This document shows, one piece after another, positions 27,553-32,130 of a stretch of DNA of 32,130 bases. The first letter of the stretch is position 1; every line of letters begins with the position of its first letter. The stretch covers positions 1 through 32,130 of the forward strand of contig LUCW03001810.1 in assembly GCA_001586965.3 (NCBI GenBank), read 5' to 3'. Origin of the DNA: Sphaeroforma sirkka (Eukaryota; Opisthokonta; Ichthyosporea; Ichthyophonida). The notes under the pieces were generated by a model. It was not told where the DNA came from. It saw nothing but the letters and a program-made list of their open reading frames with translations, and made no database searches. The translations under genes were made by a program, and so were the position numbers.

Positions 27553-30500
27553 ATGTGCGCACTAGAGCAAGATTATGAGAAAATGTTCAATAAAATCTAT
27601 ACCAAAGGAGATGAACGTATCTTTCAAACAGTTTTCGTAAATGAAGAAAAAGTTATGGCACTATTTGATCCAGGGGCTGAAGTCTCTGCTATCTCATGCC
27701 GAGTAGCCTACGCTACAGATATGGCTGTCCATAACGAAATAACTGATTTAATCTTGGGAAATGGCAAAGTTACTACTTGCGAACAAGCCATTGACTATGC
27801 ACACATAATGCTGTCAGATAGAAGAGAAGTGAAGACTCACCTAATCGTTACTGACATGTCTCAGAAATACGATTTAATTATAGGTATGACTGATCTTCTC
27901 AGTTTAGGTATAACACTCACTGGTCTGCCTAATGGGCTAGACCCGAATAAAGATCAGTCAGATGATAATATGTTAAAGATACCTAAACCTCCGGAAGGTG
28001 AAGCAAAGGATATGATTCCGCACTTCACCGATATAATTATGGACTTAATTATACAAAACAGGAAGATTGCAATAACTGACTGGTGTATGTTTAAGTTCTC
28101 TAATGGGTACGTTAGACTTGACATAACAAACGTCGACTTCTCTAAGTTTAAGTGTCCTTCACATAACTACGTGAGTTGGAGACACAAAGACGTTGTCAAA
28201 ACCCAAATCGAAGATTGGTTAAAACAGGGTCTAATTGAAACCAATTATGATGCAACCCCAGTTAACTTAGCTCTCTTAGCGGTCGATCAATATAAATCTG
28301 ATGGAACGTTTAGTAAAACAAGAGTAGTACTAGACCTGTCGCCTATCAACAAACTAATTCCGCAACATAGTTTTCCCTTACCTAAGATAAGTGAGATACT
28401 TCGCAAAATGGAGGGTGCGACTATCTTTTCCAAGATAGACTTAAAAGCTGCATTCCATCAACTACAGATATATGAGCCTCATAGGAAATACTTTTCCTTT
28501 ACTTGGCAAGGTAAGAAGTACCAGTTTAAAGGTGCACCTGAAGGCTTACACATGTTACCTTCTTTCTTCCAACAAGTTATGATGGAACCATTTGCGGACC
28601 TGTCGTATAACGTATCAGTCTATTTAGATGATATAGTTATCTTTACAAAGACAGCACATGAACATGCTAAACTCGTTAAAGAAGTCTTAAAGCGACTTAA
28701 TCATGCTAAACTTAAGATTAACGAAGACAAGTGTGCTAAAGATACTATACACTTACTTGGCTACAAAGTATCTGCAGCAGGGGTAGAAATTGATCCTGGC
28801 AAGAAACAGTTTCTGTTGGATTTATCAACACCAATTACTGGAAGAGATGTGAACTCTGTGTGTGGGTTTGTTAACTTCTTCTCGGATTCGGTACCGCATC
28901 TTTCTCATTACTCTTAAAGCCTTTCAGTCACCTACGGCTGCACAAAGGACCTTTGGGAAAGCTTTGGACTAAAGAATGTGATGATGCATTTAAACTAGTC
29001 AAAAGTAAAGTAATGGACGCACCCATCATGCAGTACCCTGTGGATGGTGTCCCATTCAAGTAGCAACCGACGCTTCAGATCGAGCGGTAGGTGGAGTGCT
29101 TTACCAAACGATAAATGGTAAACCGCGCTACATACAATTCTTTAGCAAGAGTTATAATAAGAGTCAACGGAATTACCCTACCGTTAAACAAGAGCTCCTT
29201 GCTATAGTTACTGCGCTAAGACAGTTTAAAGACTACCTTTATGGAAGTTACTTTACTGTCGCCTGTGATCAAAAGTCTTTAACATACTTAAAAGATATGA
29301 ACCCTGATTCACAGTTGGTGAGCCGCTGGCATGACATTATTGCCAAGTTCGCTTTTAATATAACACACATACCAGGAATACATAACCATCTTCCTGACAT
29401 GCTCTCTCGACTTGTGCCCGACTACCAAAAAAACAGTCAAGGAGTTATTAGCAACCGATTGGATGCTAAATAAGAAATGGTTTAACCTCGCTCAATCACG
29501 ATGGGGTCCATTTACTGTTGATATGCTCGCCGCAGAACATAACAAACAGGTTTCTGAATATAGGTCGTTGACTCATCCTAAAGGTGATGCATTTCAGCTT
29601 GACTTATCAAAGCATAATGCGTGGGCTAACCCACCTTGTCAACTTATCGCACAGTTGTTAAATTATGTTAATATTACTAAATCTACCATTACGCTGTGTT
29701 GTCCCTTACGTAACTCCGACCCATGGATACGTGATTTAATTAATATGATTCAAGACGAACCTATTTATGTCGACCGTGAAACCGACACGTTCTTGTATCA
29801 GGGATCCTATTCTATTAAAAAAGACACCTTGGAAACACACCATTGTTTGTCGCATCGGTCCTGCAGGTACCACTAAGTGGAAACCCTCAACCGAATTCTT
29901 AGCTAAACTAGAGGAGTCTAAAGAGTTTGAACAAAAGCTCAAGACTCGTACAACACATGCACCCAACAAGATTGCAGTCGAGGTAATGCCGATTGAAACG
30001 GCATTAGATCGTAAAAAACATGGAACTAGCTAAGGCCATGGATCAAAGACTCAAAACTCTAAGAGAACCCGAAGCTCGCACTCAACTACTTAAAGCGCTG
30101 CTTAAAGAACAGCCAGGAGTTGCGAAACAACTGAAGAAGATACTTCAACAATCTAATGTTGTCAATTATGTATCTCAGGAGTCTACCCCTCCTGATACTG
30201 AGGTTGCCCTTTCCAACAGGACTATGGTTCATCCAGCCAGCGTTACGCAGAATCTGACTGACTTAGAGGAGCTCGAAAGTAGAGTTAAAATTATACATAA
30301 TTTAACGCATCGAGCATATGAGCATACTTATAAAATGGCTATTCGTGCAGGGCTTGATCACCCGGCGCTGAAAGAAACCATACGTGAAGTATACCGACGC
30401 TGTACTGATTGTGAAAAGAACCAGATCAAGCGATACGGTTGGGCACCCCTAAAAAGTGTGACAGAAGACCAACCGATGCGCCGAGTCATAGTCGATTTGG

Positions 30501-31636
30501 TTAAACTCCGCGATCCAAGCATACTGGCGATGTATATATCTGTCATTTCTTATGTGTGGCTTCGGGCTATAACTTGCTTTATGCAATACCGAACAAACGT
30601 CCACAAACAGTGGCAGAATTATGCTATCACGTCTTTAATGACTTCGGTTTCCCCCAAGTACTATGTTCTGATAACGGTAGTGAGTTTTGTACCGACGTAA
30701 TGGAGGCGCTTATACTCGTATCAGGCATGACCCATAGGCGTGGTGTTCCTTACAAACCTCAAACGCAGGGTGCAAATGAGACACGTCATAGAGAACTTAA
30801 GAAACTCTTGCGTACCGCACTAGACGACGTTGAGGATATGTGGCCTTATCATTTGAAATAGGTTCAGTCTCAAATGAATAGCTGCGTGAATCCTCAAACT
30901 GGAACACTCCGTTTCACTATTTCTTTGGTCGCTATAGTGAATTACAAGCAACTTTTGACAAAACTGCGCCCGAGAAACACGTTACTCCGTGGCTACAAAG
31001 ATCGAGCATATGCAGAACGTTGTTTACCCCTGTTTACTCGAGCACAAAAATCGTGTCTTACTTAAAGCGTATGACCGATGGAATAACACTAAGAACATTG
31101 TTCAGTTCAAAGTTGGCGATTATGTTAACATTATAAATCACAATGCCAACGTTACCGAGCTCTCTGCTAAGACAATCGGACCTTTTGTTATTCCCTACCA
31201 TGATGAGAAGAGTGATACTTACGAAGTGAATAACATTGATGGTACTAGCGCAACCAATCCAGGCACTCACCGTATCCCTACCTCCGAACTCTCATTCGCT
31301 CGCTCATTTGATTCTGATGTACCAGTTATGGAGTCACAAGTCAAAGATATAATTGACAAAACATCCGAAGACGGTTACACTTACTACAAGACCCGTTTCA
31401 CGGATGGGACAGTAGCTTGGCTAACCTCCGATGCATTTCGTGAATCTCGCGACTTTCTTCGTATCTTTAATAAGAAATGGAATAAGCGTTTACATAAGAA
31501 CACACGAGATAAACGAAAAGGGTTTCCTCAGGTGACTACAAACCCTGACGGATCTGAAATTCCCTATCTGCCACCTACTTCCTATGTGACTACGCTTTCT
31601 GATTTGATTACCAACAGAGCAAACGAGATATTATAA
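27553..31636 (+). pseudogene. Family A pol of copy A4 (protease, RT, RNase H, post-RNase H domain, integrase, tail)
   Basis: Parts in order. Protease, about 27640-27900 (active-site-type GAEVSAIS and distal DLIIGMTDLL). Reverse transcriptase, about 28180-28870 (KTRVVLDLSPINKLIPQHSF, KIDLKAAFHQLQIYEPH, catalytic YLDDIVIF at about 28620). RNase H, about 29060-29420 (TDASDRAVGGVLYQ, KQELLAIVTALRQFKDYLYG, DQKSLTYL, HLPDMLSRL). Post-RNase H domain, about 29430-29840 (SRWGPFTVDMLAAEHNKQVS, AWANPPCQLIAQLL). Lys/Glu-rich linker. Integrase zinc finger, about 30285-30440 (IIHNLTHRAYEH to CTDCEKN). Integrase core, about 30470-30860 (VIVDLVKL, SDNGSEF, GANETRHREL: the D, D and E motifs). C-terminal region with a chromodomain-like stretch, about 31335-31440. 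Domain order is that of Ty3/gypsy. Broken, with roughly six to eight interruptions. Confidence 0.9.
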
Positions 31637-32130
31637 GCTAAGTTTTATAATCTCTGAACTACTACTTACAGGGTTTGGTCTTCCCGCCAATCTCCAAAAT
31701 CAATAAGTCTTTTTTCTTTTTTTTAACTTTTCTTCAGATGGAACTTTATTTACATTAGCCAATGTAATTTGACTTACGTTATTATGTCTATTTACAAATT
31801 AGGCAAATCTCCAAAATCCAATAAGTCTTTTCTTTTTAACTTTTCTTCAGATGGAACTTTATTTATATCAGCTAATGTATTAACGTGACTTACGTTATTA
31901 TGTCTATTTACAAATTAGGCAAGTGGGTCATAACACTTAGTACTTCTAGTGAAAATTATTCAATAAAGAACAGCTAGAGGTACGCCCTGTGTGATCGAGG
32001 ATATTTAGGCTCTTAACAAGAGGCAGTCCCGATCATTCTTACACAAGCTACCACTGCTAAATCCTAACTGACTAAATTGTATTTTAGTTTAATATAGTTT
32101 GAAACCTAGTAATTTCCATCGAAGTTTACA
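31627..32130 (+). repeat. Family A 3' LTR of copy A4, chimeric
   Basis: Starts inside the LTR at GATATTATAAGCTAAG, as in A3-right, and ends at the LTR terminus on the last base of the window. A segment of about 117 bp is present twice in tandem (about 31689-31804 and 31805-31923). The first copy resembles the A3-right LTR (TTTACATTAGCCAATG) and the second resembles the 5' LTR of A4 (TTTATATCAGCTAATG). Confidence 0.85.

Larger units (their letters stand above)
24830..32130 (+). mobile_element. Family A Ty3/gypsy LTR element, longest copy (A4)
   Basis: The most complete family A copy: 5' LTR 24830-25424, leader, gag 25504-27543, pol 27553-31636 with all expected domains, and 3' LTR 31627-32130. 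It inserted into a LINE ORF2. Where the two LTRs correspond, their last 300 bp show only about three differences by eye, so the insertion looks young. Despite that, coding is broken, with roughly eight to ten interruptions over gag and pol. The window ends exactly at the LTR terminus, so the right target duplication cannot be seen. Confidence 0.92.

Overview
This window is transposon-dense eukaryotic DNA. Most of it is Ty3/gypsy-type LTR retrotransposons in several copies and both orientations, nested among pieces of a non-LTR (LINE) element, with satellite-like arrays between them. The few stretches that look like host sequence contain possible short introns with GTATGT donors and CTGAY-like branch motifs, which would fit a fungus or a related unicellular eukaryote. 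That assignment is weak. No bacterial gene organisation was seen, and nearly all long reading frames belong to mobile elements.

Layout. (1) 1-451: 3' end of a family A LTR element. (2) 452-1860: 3' end of a LINE. (3) 1861-7569: a family A element on the minus strand with two full LTRs and a candidate 5-bp target duplication, inserted in host-like DNA. (4) 7570-8890: host-like remnant with possible introns, direct repeats and a small terminal-inverted-repeat element. (5) 8890-9617: gag/protease piece of a family B-like element. (6) 9618-12543: 5' part of an older family A copy. (7) 12544-17653: a family B (chromodomain-bearing) element on the minus strand, with a hairpin-rich and minisatellite-rich end. 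(8) 17654-20260: 3' part of a young family A copy. (9) 20261-21439: non-coding DNA with a LINE scrap, a G-tract and a 42-bp AT-rich repeat. (10) 21440-22715: two inverted repeats that share the same 150-bp spacer. (11) 22169-24829: LINE ORF1 and the start of ORF2. (12) 24830-32130: the longest family A copy, inserted in the LINE reverse transcriptase and ending exactly at the window edge.

Family A encodes Gag, aspartic protease, reverse transcriptase, RNase H, a post-RNase H domain, integrase and a chromodomain-like tail. Its LTRs are about 595 bp with TG...CA ends. Family B has the same order with different sequences. All copies of both families are broken and are treated here as fossils. 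The LTR pairs differ little, so some insertions look recent.

The most unusual observations are: a tRNA-like unit (A box, B box and T-run) lying antisense inside gag in all three gag copies and read through by the Gag frame; the paired inverted repeats with one shared spacer; a possible methyltransferase-like domain between RNase H and integrase in both LTR families; and a chimeric LTR carrying an apparent staggered-crossover duplication. Boundaries and similarities were judged by eye.
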